A stretch of 64,000 nt of DNA from contig NZ_FNYA01000002.1 in the NCBI RefSeq assembly GCF_900108955.1, positions 186,001 through 250,000 of the forward strand. The letters run 5' to 3'. The notes below the pieces were generated by a model that was not told where the DNA came from, ran no database searches, and was given only the letters and a program-made list of their open reading frames with translations. Source of the stretch: Flavobacterium terrigena. Lineage in GTDB: Bacteria > Bacteroidota > Bacteroidia > Flavobacteriales > Flavobacteriaceae. Position numbers and translations under genes: made by a program. Positions 38,501-47,202 of the stretch are shown in pieces. Each line of letters opens with the position of its first letter. Position 1 is the stretch's first letter.

Positions 38501-38769
38501 ACAACATTACTAGCACCAACAGTAACAGTTTTAGTATCTTTTCCTAAGAAAGAAATTTCTAAAACATCACCTTCACTAGCTTTGATTGAGAATTTACCAT
38601 TCTCATCAGTTTGAGTACCTTGTTGTGTACCCGCAATACTTACAGTAGCACCTGGCAAATTTGCGCCATCACTTTTTACTGTACCTGTAACAGTTTTCTG
38701 TTGTGCGAAAGAAAACTGCATTGTAAACGCTACTAAAAGCGTAAAAATCCATTTGAACTTCGATCTCAT
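35590..38769 (-). CDS. SusC/RagA family TonB-linked outer-membrane transporter
   Basis: A 1059-residue TonB-dependent channel. A signal peptide ends at FSFAQ, followed by a carboxypeptidase-like regulatory domain (KTVTGTVKSDGANLPGATVS) and a plug domain with NALVVIDN-like and IENMNVLKGAQGGALYGAQG motifs. The beta-barrel closes with a terminal strand GGSINITF. Energy comes from TonB-ExbBD. Together with the SusD gene downstream it forms an import pair. The ATG is preceded by a 200-bp divergent gap toward rnhB. Confidence 0.95.
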   Translation of the reverse strand: MRSKFKWIFTLLVAFTMQFSFAQQKTVTGTVKSDGANLPGATVSIAGTQQGTQTDENGKFSIKASEGDVLEISFLGKDTKTVTVGASNVVNVVLATSSTSIEVVQIVGAMGIKRKPDAVTNQQQTVTNKELTQAAQPNAIIALTGKVSGLQINTTSNGVPAGTRIVLRGARTITGNNQALVVIDNAISSAAILGQLAPSEIENMNVLKGAQGGALYGAQGVNGVIIVTTKKGSKSDKLSVSINSSVDFETVSFVPDRQTKYGQGWIYDPTFNASGHVPWENGAWGPAFDDPAYAGQLVETGLPQADGNFQMLEWKGDKDNIKKFFRTGTIFQNGISVNAGGADSYAGVSFSRQNTSFMVQDDELKRNNFNIKFGKKLGKFRADGNVSYINQRTSTTSSELYDDLMQIASNIPVRNFNNAQIQHGWSVYIDNPYWTIKNNRNDSASDFVNGNISLGYELNKNINVTYNGNIQLRSTEAQSHVNGFEDYYYDIMGGSYVDYGGHGITSSFYGNQSRQRNFYGDLMFNFDYELTDNIGMKANIGNNIQDSYFKVITQGGTNLDVDGWYHINNVLNPDPAYSLANTETRTRDFALFSNFDFNYKDYLFLNVTAREERRSTIAKWFFYPSVGMSFIPTKAFDALKDNKVLNFAKLSANYTKVGNASAVAAYATDEIGVFPTGFPFGSLSSYISNQRQVNKNINPEIATTFEVSAALGFFNDRITLDGSLYRTNTKNLITFATTSSATGMSAFQDNTGRLHTDGFEIDLGLTPVRTESFKWNIKASYSTYKTIIDKVTDDSKSVTLLSNANVSIVAEEGEEFPLIKGTTYERDPNGNIVVNPATGTPLKTGLVNIGKSTPDYILGLTNSFEYKGLRLAVVADYRTGHSFYSETKSTLGFAGHLEESAEFDRYESFVIPGSVYESAPGVYTANTTPVGTGNGSNGGALGLYPGVVDYYGGTSYRSGEAFLIDATSLKIRELSLSYTLPKKMLKNSGINSFTFGVNARNPFIFLADGKFLKAKNGGENQHFADPEASISSTSNAQGFANAGQYPSSRTIGGSINITF

Positions 38770-38969
38770 ATTAATTTTATTTGAGTTAGTTATTCCGCAA
38801 ACTTCTTAATAATTTCTTAAATAAACAAATAATACTTCGGAATATTATCAATTTATTTGTGTTAAATTTTTTTAGCTAAAAAAAATAGATTGCCGAAACA
38901 ACTATATAATAGATGCAAAAAAGTGTTAAAGGTTGCGTGAAAATAATTTATTTTTGCAAAAAACAAATT

Positions 38970-39665
38970 ATGTTAAAGAAATGTTATAGTGAATTTTTAA
39001 TTGAGTGTGGTACTGACGAAGCTGGTAGAGGCTGTTTAGCTGGGCCTGTTACAGCAGGAGCAATTATTTTACACAACCCTAACCTTGTCTTAACAAAAGA
39101 AAAGAAAAAGTTAGAACAATTATTATTTAAATCTATAAATGATTCCAAACAACTGACTGAAAAAAAGCGTTTTGAGTTAAGACCAATTATCGAAGAATTG
39201 TTTGATTTTGCTTTTATTCATATCAATAATGATGAAATTGACGAAATAAACATCCTTAACGCTTCCATGAAAGCAATGCAAGAAAGTATTTTGAACCTAA
39301 AAACACAACCAGAATATATTATTGTAGACGGAAACAGACCTTTAAATGGAAAACTGGGCATGAAACAGACTAAAGGAAAGATTTTCACATCTGAAGAAAT
39401 TGAAATTTTAAAATCTATTCCAAATACTTCAATAATAAAAGGTGATGCAAAATATTTAAGCATCGCCGCAGCTTCTATTTTAGCAAAAACATATAGAGAT
39501 GATTTTATGGATAAAATCCATGACGAGTTTCCAATGTACAATTGGAAGAAAAATAAAGGCTATCCTACAAAAGAACACAGAGATGCTATTAGAAAACATG
39601 GGATAACAAAATACCATCGAAAAACATTCAGACTGTTACCAGAACAGCTAACTTTAGAACTATAA
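38970..39665 (+). CDS. rnhB: Ribonuclease HII
   Basis: A 231-residue enzyme that cuts the RNA strand of RNA-DNA hybrids and removes misincorporated ribonucleotides. The start at 38970 ([21 protein letters not shown]) is chosen because a -7 box TATTTTTG at 38949-38956 lies inside the longer reading from 38913. Catalytic acids appear in [15 protein letters not shown] and [28 protein letters not shown] is also typical. It converges with lipB, with 4 bp between stops. Confidence 0.95.
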   Translation: MLKKCYSEFLIECGTDEAGRGCLAGPVTAGAIILHNPNLVLTKEKKKLEQLLFKSINDSKQLTEKKRFELRPIIEELFDFAFIHINNDEIDEINILNASMKAMQESILNLKTQPEYIIVDGNRPLNGKLGMKQTKGKIFTSEEIEILKSIPNTSIIKGDAKYLSIAAASILAKTYRDDFMDKIHDEFPMYNWKKNKGYPTKEHRDAIRKHGITKYHRKTFRLLPEQLTLEL

Positions 39666-39669
39666 AAAT

Positions 39670-40362
39670 CTAAACGAAAGAATTTTCGAATAAAACCGAA
39701 AAATGTTTTAGAATTTTTTCTTTTACTTCTTGCTCATCAACTGGCTTTCCTAATTCCACATGCATTGAAGTAACGGCTTTTCCTCGAATACCGCATGGAA
39801 TAATATTATCAAAATATCCTAAATCGGCATTGACATTTAGTGCGAAACCATGCATAGTTACCCAACGTGAAGCTCGAACTCCCATCGCACAAATTTTTCT
39901 AGCAAAGGGAGTTCCAACATCAAACCACACACCTGTTTCACCAGGACTGCGTTCTGTTTTCAATCCATATTCCGCTAAAGTTAAAATAATTGCTTCTTCT
40001 AAAAAACGAAGGTATTTATGAATATCTGTAAAAAAATTTTCCAAATCTAAAATTGGATAACCTACAATTTGTCCAGGACCGTGATAGGTAATATCTCCTC
40101 CTCTATTTATTTTGTAAAAAGTCGCGCCTTTTTCTGTCAATTGTTTTTCCGAAAGTAATAAATTCGAAAAATCACCACTTTTACCTAATGTATAAACATG
40201 TGGATGTTCTACATATAAAAAATAATTTGGCGTAACAATTTCTGGAGCATTTCTTTTCTGAATTTTTAAATCGACTATAGCCGCAAATAATTCTTCTTGA
40301 TAATCCCAAGTATCTTTATAATCTTTATTCCCTAGATCGAGAAGTTGAATTTTTTTGTTCAT
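39670..40362 (-). CDS. lipB: Lipoyl(octanoyl) transferase
   Basis: A 230-residue enzyme that moves octanoate from acyl carrier protein to the lipoyl domains of 2-oxoacid dehydrogenases, the first step of lipoate assembly. The RGGDITYHGPGQIVGYPILD signature, the Lys and Cys active-site region (IPCGIRGKAVTSM) and WVTMHGFALNVN are all present. No lipA lies in the window. It converges with rnhB and starts about 100 bp downstream of the lipoprotein gene on the same strand. Confidence 0.95.
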   Translation of the reverse strand: MNKKIQLLDLGNKDYKDTWDYQEELFAAIVDLKIQKRNAPEIVTPNYFLYVEHPHVYTLGKSGDFSNLLLSEKQLTEKGATFYKINRGGDITYHGPGQIVGYPILDLENFFTDIHKYLRFLEEAIILTLAEYGLKTERSPGETGVWFDVGTPFARKICAMGVRASRWVTMHGFALNVNADLGYFDNIIPCGIRGKAVTSMHVELGKPVDEQEVKEKILKHFSVLFENSFV

Positions 40363-40466
40363 AATTTAAAGGCGTTATTTTTCGCCACGAAGACACGAAG
40401 TCACAAAATTTATTTTCATCCCACTAATAATTCAACTGAAGTTAAAAAAATGGAAGTTGTTTTCAT

Positions 40467-41426
40467 TTATTCGAATTCAATATTTAAATTCAACTCTTTG
40501 ATTTTTTTAGTAAACTCATCAAATTTATATTTAATAAAAATTGTTTTTTTATCGTCGCTCAATTTATAATTCGATTTTGGTAAAGAAACTTTTTTTATTT
40601 TTTTAGCAAATGTATATTGAAAATCAAAAGTAGAATCTTCCAATCCTTCCTTCATCATTTCTCCCATTTTCTCAAATTCTTTATTCATTTTCTTAATTTC
40701 TTCCTTAGACATTTCCTCTTCTTCCTCAGAAACCTCTTCATCGTATTCCATATCATTAACTTCATCACTTTGAGAAACTTCACTGCTTTCTATTTCTTTA
40801 TCTTTCAAATTTAAAGTATCCATTGACTCATAATCAAAATCTACAATCTCAGCAGCAGAATCAATTACTTCTTCATCATATTGTGATTCTACATAAGGTT
40901 TTTCAACTACAGTTCTAGAAAAACTTTTCGCATCAAATACATATTTTACTTCTGTGTTTCCTCCAGGATTTGCTGCGTCTAATGCACCTGTTTTTTTTCC
41001 TGATAAATCTTTCATAGTTGAAAGTACAGAACCAACATTTCCAGCTTCAGAAATCGTTTTAAAATCGGTATACATAATGTACTTCATTTCACTTTTAGCT
41101 TTATTAACAACTATTCGCATCGAATAATTCTTCATTTGCTCATAATGAGCTAATTGCTCTGCAGTTGCTTTTTTTCCTTCCTTTTCATATTTCGCAGCCA
41201 TATCTTTAAAAACGATTGTGCTGTCCATATCTTTATCAGTACCTTCAGTTAATTCTTTAGTCATTTTATTAGACTTATCTAAATCTTTAGTGATAACCAG
41301 CATTTTTGACATATCAACTGTGTAAGCTAATTTACCCGAACCATCTGCATTAAAGATAATTTGCTCAGAAATGGAGCAACCAATCAAAGAAAATCCAACA
41401 ACAAAAGCAAGTAGTGTTTTTTTCAT
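40467..41426 (-). CDS. Hypothetical lipoprotein with acidic insert
   Basis: A 319-residue protein with lipoprotein signal LLAFVVGFSLIGCSISEQ (Cys ~17). It opens with IIFNADGSGKLAYTVDMSKM, a beta-rich pattern also seen in other Bacteroidota lipoproteins, and contains a strongly acidic central stretch (YDEEVSEEEEEMSKEEIKKM) predicted to be coiled. I do not recognise a named domain. It stands divergently from lysS, with the lysS promoter at 41497-41526 on the other strand. Confidence 0.75.
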   Translation of the reverse strand: MKKTLLAFVVGFSLIGCSISEQIIFNADGSGKLAYTVDMSKMLVITKDLDKSNKMTKELTEGTDKDMDSTIVFKDMAAKYEKEGKKATAEQLAHYEQMKNYSMRIVVNKAKSEMKYIMYTDFKTISEAGNVGSVLSTMKDLSGKKTGALDAANPGGNTEVKYVFDAKSFSRTVVEKPYVESQYDEEVIDSAAEIVDFDYESMDTLNLKDKEIESSEVSQSDEVNDMEYDEEVSEEEEEMSKEEIKKMNKEFEKMGEMMKEGLEDSTFDFQYTFAKKIKKVSLPKSNYKLSDDKKTIFIKYKFDEFTKKIKELNLNIEFE

Positions 41427-41496
41427 TTTTGTAAAATTTATTTATTGCGATTTCAAAGATACAATTTTGAATTAATTCTGCTAACAAATTCCCACT

Positions 41497-41526
41497 TTGA
41501 AACTTTATTTCAATTACCTATCTTTG
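41497..41526 (+). promoter_or_regulatory. Promoter of lysS
   Basis: TTG (41497-41499), a 19-bp spacer and TATCTTTG (41519-41526) are an excellent match to the Bacteroidota -33/-7 consensus, 23 bp before the ATG. Confidence 0.8.
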
Positions 41527-41549
41527 CACTCTTAAAAATATAAAACATT

Positions 41550-43244
41550 ATGCAACTTTCCGAACAAGAAATCATTAGAAGAGAGAAATTACAAGCCTTA
41601 AGAAATTTAGGCATAAACCCTTATCCTGCAGATTTATATCCTGTAAAAGACACTTCAAAAACCATAAAGGAAAACTTTGAAGAAGGTAAGAAGGTGGTAA
41701 TTGCTGGTCGATTAATGAGTAATCGTGACCAAGGAAAAGCATGTTTTGCAGAAATTCAAGATAGCGAAGGTCGTATTCAAGCGTATTTTAACAGAGATGT
41801 TATTTGCGAAGGTGACGACAAAACTTTATACAACCAAGTTTTCAAAAAACTTACCGATTTAGGTGATTTTATTGGAATTGAAGGTGAATTATTCACTACG
41901 CAAGTTGGTGCAAAATGTATTCGTGTTTCCAACTTTACTTTTTTAAGTAAAACATTACGTCCATTACCATTTCCAAAAACGGATGAATCTGGAAAAGTGT
42001 ACGATGAATTTAACGATGCAGAATTACGTTACCGTATGCGTTATGTAGATTTAGTTGTGAACCCACAAGTGAAAGAAGTTTTCGTAAAAAGAACAAAATT
42101 ATTCTCTGCCATGAGAACTTTCTTTAACGAAAGTGGTTACATGGAAGTGGAAACACCAATTTTACAATCGATTCCTGGTGGAGCTGCGGCTCGTCCGTTT
42201 ATGACGCATCATAATAGTTTGGATATTCCTTTATACATGAGAATTGCGAACGAATTATACTTAAAAAGATTAATTGTTGGTGGATTTGATGGAGTGTACG
42301 AATTTTCTAAAAACTTCCGTAACGAAGGAATGGACAGAACGCACAATCCAGAATTTACAGCAATGGAAATATATGTAGCGTACAAAGATTACAATTGGAT
42401 GATGGAATTTACCGAAAACCTTTTGGAATATTGTGCTACAAAAGTAAATGGAACTCCAGATACTACTTTTGGAGAAAACAAAATTAGTTTTAAAGCGCCA
42501 TACGCAAGAGTTACGATGACGCAATCTATTATTGATTTCACTGGTTTTGATATTTCTGGAAAAACAGAAGCTGAATTATTTGCAGCGGCAAAAGGAATGG
42601 GAATTGATGTGGATGAAACGATGGGTAAAGGGAAATTGATTGATGAAATTTTCGGAGCAAAATGTGAAGGGAATTATATTCAACCTACATTCATTACAGA
42701 CTATCCAAAAGAAATGTCGCCTTTATGTAAAGAACACCGTGATAATCCTGAATTAACGGAGCGTTTTGAATTAATGGTTTGTGGAAAAGAAATAGCAAAT
42801 GCATATTCTGAATTAAACGATCCAATTGATCAACGTGAGCGTTTTGAAGCACAAATGGCTTTAGCCGAAAAAGGTGACGATGAAGCGAACGGAATTATCG
42901 ACGAAGACTTCTTACGTGCTTTAGAATACGGAATGCCTCCAACTTCTGGTCTAGGAATTGGAATGGACCGTTTGATTATGTTTTTAACGAACAACGCATC
43001 AATTCAAGAAGTTTTATTCTTCCCACAAATGCGTCCAGAGAAAAAAGTGACTTATGAATTAACTGAAGATGAAAAATTCATTGTTTCATTATTAGAAAAA
43101 GAAAACAGTCAACCAATTGGAGCATTGAAAGACAAATCGGCGTTAAGCGGAAAAAAATGGGATGCCGCGATGAAAGGTTTAGCAAAACACGGCTTAACTA
43201 CAGTTGTAGTTGATGGTGATAATAAATTAGTTGTTTTAGGATAA
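41550..43244 (+). CDS. lysS: Lysyl-tRNA synthetase (class II)
   Basis: A 564-residue enzyme charging tRNA-Lys. The N-terminal OB-fold anticodon domain (VVIAGRLMSNRDQGKACFAE) is followed by the class II core: motif 1 near FFNESGYMEVETPILQ, motif 2 FRNEGMDRTHNPEFTAME, and motif 3 GLGIGMDRLIMFLTNN. After the core there is an extra ~65-residue tail (LTEDEKFIVSLLEKENSQPIGAL onwards) that most bacterial LysRS lack but Bacteroidota often carry. The promoter is directly upstream and the terminator lies at 43369-43397. Confidence 0.97.
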   Translation: MQLSEQEIIRREKLQALRNLGINPYPADLYPVKDTSKTIKENFEEGKKVVIAGRLMSNRDQGKACFAEIQDSEGRIQAYFNRDVICEGDDKTLYNQVFKKLTDLGDFIGIEGELFTTQVGAKCIRVSNFTFLSKTLRPLPFPKTDESGKVYDEFNDAELRYRMRYVDLVVNPQVKEVFVKRTKLFSAMRTFFNESGYMEVETPILQSIPGGAAARPFMTHHNSLDIPLYMRIANELYLKRLIVGGFDGVYEFSKNFRNEGMDRTHNPEFTAMEIYVAYKDYNWMMEFTENLLEYCATKVNGTPDTTFGENKISFKAPYARVTMTQSIIDFTGFDISGKTEAELFAAAKGMGIDVDETMGKGKLIDEIFGAKCEGNYIQPTFITDYPKEMSPLCKEHRDNPELTERFELMVCGKEIANAYSELNDPIDQRERFEAQMALAEKGDDEANGIIDEDFLRALEYGMPPTSGLGIGMDRLIMFLTNNASIQEVLFFPQMRPEKKVTYELTEDEKFIVSLLEKENSQPIGALKDKSALSGKKWDAAMKGLAKHGLTTVVVDGDNKLVVLG

Positions 43245-43280
43245 AAATCCTTAGAAATAACAAAACAATATGACATCATA

Positions 43281-43354
43281 TTGTCATTTCGACGTTAGGA
43301 GAAATCACATAAAGATTTTGATTATGAGATTTCTCACTTCGTTCGAAAAGACAA
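43281..43354. repeat. Imperfect palindromic repeat between lysS and the DUF5686 gene
   Basis: TGTCATTTCGACG with GGAGAAATC on the left mirrors GAGATTTCTC with CGTTCGAAAAGACA on the right, giving a large imperfect dyad of ~74 bp. The motif type (TGTCATTTCGA / TCGAAATGACA flanking GAGAAATCTC) is one I recall as dispersed in Flavobacterium genomes. It lies in a convergent intergenic gap. Confidence 0.55.
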
Positions 43355-43368
43355 AAAACAAAAAACCT

Positions 43369-43397
43369 CGAAGCAATTAAGTTTCGAGGTTTTTTTA
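43369..43397. terminator. Bidirectional terminator of lysS and the DUF5686 gene
   Basis: Arms AACCTCGAA and TTTCGAGGTT around a short loop, with A and T tracts outside, between convergent stops at 43244 and 43423. Confidence 0.85.
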
Positions 43398-43422
43398 TAT
43401 CTATTATTTTCTGTTTAATTTC

Positions 43423-45888
43423 TTAAAATTTCAATCCGAACATTAAGCCATCACCAACAAATCCGCCTTGGTAGCTACGAATATAATCAATACGGAAAAT
43501 TTTAAACTTACCAAAACCAATTCTATCAAAACCAACAGTAACTTCTTGATAGGGTTTGTTATCTGAAGTAGCTAATTGATGAAATCCTCCAACTAAATTC
43601 CAACCTAATTTATTCAACAATGGAATTTTATTCATGAAATAACCATTATCGTTATAATTTACGTGTGTTTCAAAATATTGATTATTGGTCGATTGCGTAT
43701 AATATGGCAATAAATTAAAACTTGAATTGTACTGACCGTCAATTTTAACGTGCGTTTGATTTCCATTAAAATGTTTGTAATCTGCAAATGAAATATTGTT
43801 GGCATTAAAGAATTTACCTGCTTTTATATTTAAGTCTAAATCGCCTTTATTAGCCAATGTTTTACTGTAATTCAACCTAGCTTCCAAAAAGTCATATTCA
43901 TAGCCTTTAGCAGTCGCTAAAAACGCTTTTGTGTACGTAAAACCAAGTGTTGGATATTTTCCTTCGTTCATGTTCATTTTTCCATCTGGTCTGGTAATGT
44001 ATTTTTGACCGAAAACAATTCGTGAACTTAAACTAAACTTCGTTAAATGATGTTCTTCAATTGCTGCAAACTCATCAGAACTTGGATTTAACGGATTATT
44101 TGAACTGTAAACATCATCTGTTTTTACCCAAGATTGATCCGTTGTGTTAAATAATGGCTTTCTGTTTTCGTAAGCTAAATTAGCATTTAAAAACAATCCG
44201 TTTACCACTTCTCTACCTGTTCCAATTTCTACAAATTCTTTTTCGTATAATTTCATGAAATTATTTTTAAAAACTAACGAACTTACAGAATTTACAATTC
44301 CAGAAATAGGTTCTGAACTATTAAATTGGTTGACTTTATTTCCTCCAGCAATACGAATAAACGCATCATTAGTATTGTTGAATTTATGATAAAAAGCAGC
44401 AGTTGGTCTTAATCTTTTATCTGAAAATCCGTATTGAAAATCGGAATTAATTGTCGTATATTTTCTTTTTTCTTCATTAAAATTAGAATACGAAAATCCA
44501 GAACCAATTCGGTAACCTTGAACCGTATTAAAATTTAAAGAAGACAAATTAAACAAACCTTGATAATTAAAACGTTTGTTTTTAAAACTGTTTTTATACG
44601 AATATCCAGTGATAATTTTAGTTAACTTGAATTTGTTAGATTTAGCATCAACAGAATCCATATAAACTTGAGAATTTCGAACTTTATAAACACTATCTTT
44701 TTTTACATAATTGGTTGTTTCCTCTTCTGTTAAAGGTACAGGACGATTTTCTAACCAATAAGAATCTTCTTTTTTATTCGATTTTTCTGCAAAAGTAACT
44801 ACTTCGCTTCCAAAGGTTTTCTTCTCAAAACTATCCACAAAATTATAATTACTAAAAACATGTGTATATTTCCCATTGAATTTCATCATGAAAATTCCCG
44901 CTTTAAAATCGAACGATTGCAAACTTTTTACCCACATTTTATTATCGGGATTAAAGTTGAAATTCTGCACTAATTTTAATGATTCTAAAAACTCTTGTTG
45001 CGCTCTATAGCCTTGAATATCTAAATCTACAGCATAAATCGCATACGTTTCATCAACAATATAAATATAACCTTCAAAAACAGGTTCTTTATCACGTTTT
45101 GGTGTGACTTTAATTTTATAGATATAATTATTATAACTATCTGTAAAAGTATCTTCTAATTTATATTTGTAATACGTAAAAGCATTTGAAGCAATTGGCG
45201 AAATCATTGGAATATTAAAATCAATTGTATTCTGATAGAAATCGTAATTGGTATTTATCGCCGTGTTAAAACTAAATCCGTTATCATCACCAGCAATTTT
45301 ACTTGCGATAATTTCTTCTTTTAAATTGTTTGGTTTTTCGAACTTAATTTTAGAAACCGTTTCCGATTGATAAATAATTCCAGCACCTGTAGAATCAACA
45401 TTTCCATCTAAATCACCTATTTCAATACCCATAAATTTCTTAGGAATATCTTTCACTCTAAAAATTCCTCTAGAATAAAAATCGGCTTCAAATTTATCTG
45501 TTTTTTCGGTATTTTTTGTACGATTTGCAATTGCGTTTTTTATAATCCCGATGGCTGGATTTTCGCCACTTTTCACAACAACTTCTTCAATAGAATATTC
45601 TTCATCTGATAAAGTTGCATTAATAACAGCTGGAAAAGAGTTGATTTCTTGTGTAACCGTTTGGGTTTTATACCCTAAAATTTTAAAAACTAAAGTATAT
45701 TTTCCTGTTTTTTTAACGTTCAACTCGTATTCTCCATTTTCATTTGAAGAAGTTCCGTTATATGTTTTTTCAACAGTAACACTAGCGTAAGGTAAAGCAT
45801 TTCCTTTTGAATCTGTAACCTTTCCTCTAATTTGAGCAATTGTAAAACTTGAAAATAATGCTAAGGCAAATAATAATTTAAATTTCAT
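43423..45888 (-). CDS. DUF5686 / carboxypeptidase-like regulatory domain outer-membrane protein
   Basis: An 821-residue exported protein. The signal peptide (MKFKLLFALALFSSFTIAQ) is followed by a carboxypeptidase-regulatory-like beta sandwich (~20-100; IRGKVTDSKGNALPYASVTV, SNENGEYELNVKKTG). A DUF5686 region then runs to the end (KFEADFYSRGIFRVKDIPKK; VFEGYIYIVDETYAIYAVDL) with barrel-like strands in the second half and a final GFVGDGLMFGLKF. It resembles TonB-dependent receptor relatives without a clear plug; function is not established. Confidence 0.85.
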   Translation of the reverse strand: MKFKLLFALALFSSFTIAQIRGKVTDSKGNALPYASVTVEKTYNGTSSNENGEYELNVKKTGKYTLVFKILGYKTQTVTQEINSFPAVINATLSDEEYSIEEVVVKSGENPAIGIIKNAIANRTKNTEKTDKFEADFYSRGIFRVKDIPKKFMGIEIGDLDGNVDSTGAGIIYQSETVSKIKFEKPNNLKEEIIASKIAGDDNGFSFNTAINTNYDFYQNTIDFNIPMISPIASNAFTYYKYKLEDTFTDSYNNYIYKIKVTPKRDKEPVFEGYIYIVDETYAIYAVDLDIQGYRAQQEFLESLKLVQNFNFNPDNKMWVKSLQSFDFKAGIFMMKFNGKYTHVFSNYNFVDSFEKKTFGSEVVTFAEKSNKKEDSYWLENRPVPLTEEETTNYVKKDSVYKVRNSQVYMDSVDAKSNKFKLTKIITGYSYKNSFKNKRFNYQGLFNLSSLNFNTVQGYRIGSGFSYSNFNEEKRKYTTINSDFQYGFSDKRLRPTAAFYHKFNNTNDAFIRIAGGNKVNQFNSSEPISGIVNSVSSLVFKNNFMKLYEKEFVEIGTGREVVNGLFLNANLAYENRKPLFNTTDQSWVKTDDVYSSNNPLNPSSDEFAAIEEHHLTKFSLSSRIVFGQKYITRPDGKMNMNEGKYPTLGFTYTKAFLATAKGYEYDFLEARLNYSKTLANKGDLDLNIKAGKFFNANNISFADYKHFNGNQTHVKIDGQYNSSFNLLPYYTQSTNNQYFETHVNYNDNGYFMNKIPLLNKLGWNLVGGFHQLATSDNKPYQEVTVGFDRIGFGKFKIFRIDYIRSYQGGFVGDGLMFGLKF

Positions 45889-45974
45889 AAGTGGCTTTAA
45901 TTGTTAATTTGATTTTTATATTATTGGTTTGCAAATATTATTATTTATTACAGAAATTTCTTATAATTTATGCT

Positions 45975-46727
45975 TTATTTAACTTGTTCTACTGAACCTG
46001 AAGTACTTTCAGTAATTTTTACTTTTTCTAATTTCCCGTAGTATTTTACAGATGCACTCGTAGAAGCTGTTGCATCTAAACTTTTTACAGCTACCACATT
46101 TACATCTGAAGAAGTACTTGCAGAAACTTGTGCCACATTTGAGATTAACTCTTTTGCATCACAATCAGATGAACTTGAAGCATCAATAGCCAAATTGTTT
46201 GTCTTCCCTTTTAAATCTACAGTAGAACTACTACTTAAATTCACAGCTACATCTTGTGTTGACATATTTAAAGCTACATTTGAACTCGATGAAGCATCAA
46301 TAAAAATAGAGTTACAAGTCACGGTTCCAGAAAAATCTGCACTTGATGATGTATTAATTTTCAATAAACTCACGTTCAAATTATTTTTGATTGAAAAAGT
46401 AGCAGATGAACTTACTGTAACACTTCCAATTCCTTTATTTGTAACAGAGACAAGTAGTTTACTCGTGTCGATATTTTTAAAATATTTGTCGTTATCTATA
46501 TAAATTCTTAGAATATTATTTTTTGCTTCTACCTTTAAATATTTCATTAAATCTTTTTCCCAACTTACCACAACACTTTGTGTTGTTCCTTGCGTATACA
46601 CTACATTTACACTTGTTGAAGCCTTAATAGCAGTAAAATTACCAACTACTCTAGTTTCTTTAACTTGGGCATAAGAAGTGCCAATCATTGCAAAAAAAGC
46701 AATAATAAATACGTGAATTTTCTTCAT
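45975..46727 (-). CDS. Head-GIN (DUF2807) domain exported protein
   Basis: A 250-residue protein with a signal peptide ending in SYAQ. The mature part opens RVVGNFTAIKASTSVNVVYTQG, the usual start of the putative adhesin head-GIN domain. It then becomes a Ser-rich beta-solenoid with repeated SSSS-type turns (ASSSSNVALNMS, NLSSSSTVDLKG, DASSSSDCDAKE, SASTSSDVNVVA). The family is common in Bacteroidota, periplasmic or surface-exposed, and its role is unknown. It is a single gene between the DUF5686 gene and aroQ. Confidence 0.85.
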   Translation of the reverse strand: MKKIHVFIIAFFAMIGTSYAQVKETRVVGNFTAIKASTSVNVVYTQGTTQSVVVSWEKDLMKYLKVEAKNNILRIYIDNDKYFKNIDTSKLLVSVTNKGIGSVTVSSSATFSIKNNLNVSLLKINTSSSADFSGTVTCNSIFIDASSSSNVALNMSTQDVAVNLSSSSTVDLKGKTNNLAIDASSSSDCDAKELISNVAQVSASTSSDVNVVAVKSLDATASTSASVKYYGKLEKVKITESTSGSVEQVK

Positions 46728-46788
46728 TTTTTTATAGTTTTAGATTGTAATTTTATAGACGATTTTTAAATCAAAAGAGTTGCATCAG

Positions 46789-47202
46789 TTATAAAAAACT
46801 TTGCAAAGCCAAAGTATAACTTTGTAAACCAAAACCAATAATTACACCTTTTGCATTTGGCGAAATATAAGATTGGTGACGAAAAGTTTCTCTTGAAAAA
46901 GTATTTGAAATATGTACTTCAATTACGGGTGAAGTTATGGCTTTTATACAATCGCCAATAGCCACAGAAGTGTGCGTATAAGCTCCTGCATTTAAAATTA
47001 TGCCGTCATAAGAAAAACCTACTTCTTGTAGTTTATTGATAATTTCTCCTTCTACATTAGATTGAAAATACTCTAATTGTAGCGTTGGAAATTGAGATTT
47101 CAATTCATTAAAAAACGAATTGAAATCTTGATTTCCGTATATTGAAGTTTCTCTTTGTCCTAATAAGTTTAAATTAGGCCCATTCAGAATTAATAACTGC
47201 AT
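46789..47202 (-). CDS. aroQ: 3-dehydroquinate dehydratase, type II
   Basis: A 137-residue enzyme converting 3-dehydroquinate to 3-dehydroshikimate in the shikimate pathway. It keeps NGPNLNLLGQRE with the catalytic Tyr in SIYG, the Asn in LNAGAYTHTSVA, and EVHISN. Its ATG overlaps the stop of the M28 peptidase gene by one base (TAATG), which suggests translational coupling although the two functions are unrelated. Confidence 0.96.
   Translation of the reverse strand: MQLLILNGPNLNLLGQRETSIYGNQDFNSFFNELKSQFPTLQLEYFQSNVEGEIINKLQEVGFSYDGIILNAGAYTHTSVAIGDCIKAITSPVIEVHISNTFSRETFRHQSYISPNAKGVIIGFGLQSYTLALQSFL

Noticed and set aside
40345..40569. Plus-strand ORF between lipB and the lipoprotein gene
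   Set aside because: It overlaps both real genes and a short repeat, and its composition is not protein-like.
43281..43354. Possible tRNA or small RNA gene between lysS and the DUF5686 gene
   Set aside because: No cloverleaf and no promoter match were found. Imperfect palindromic symmetry is the better explanation.
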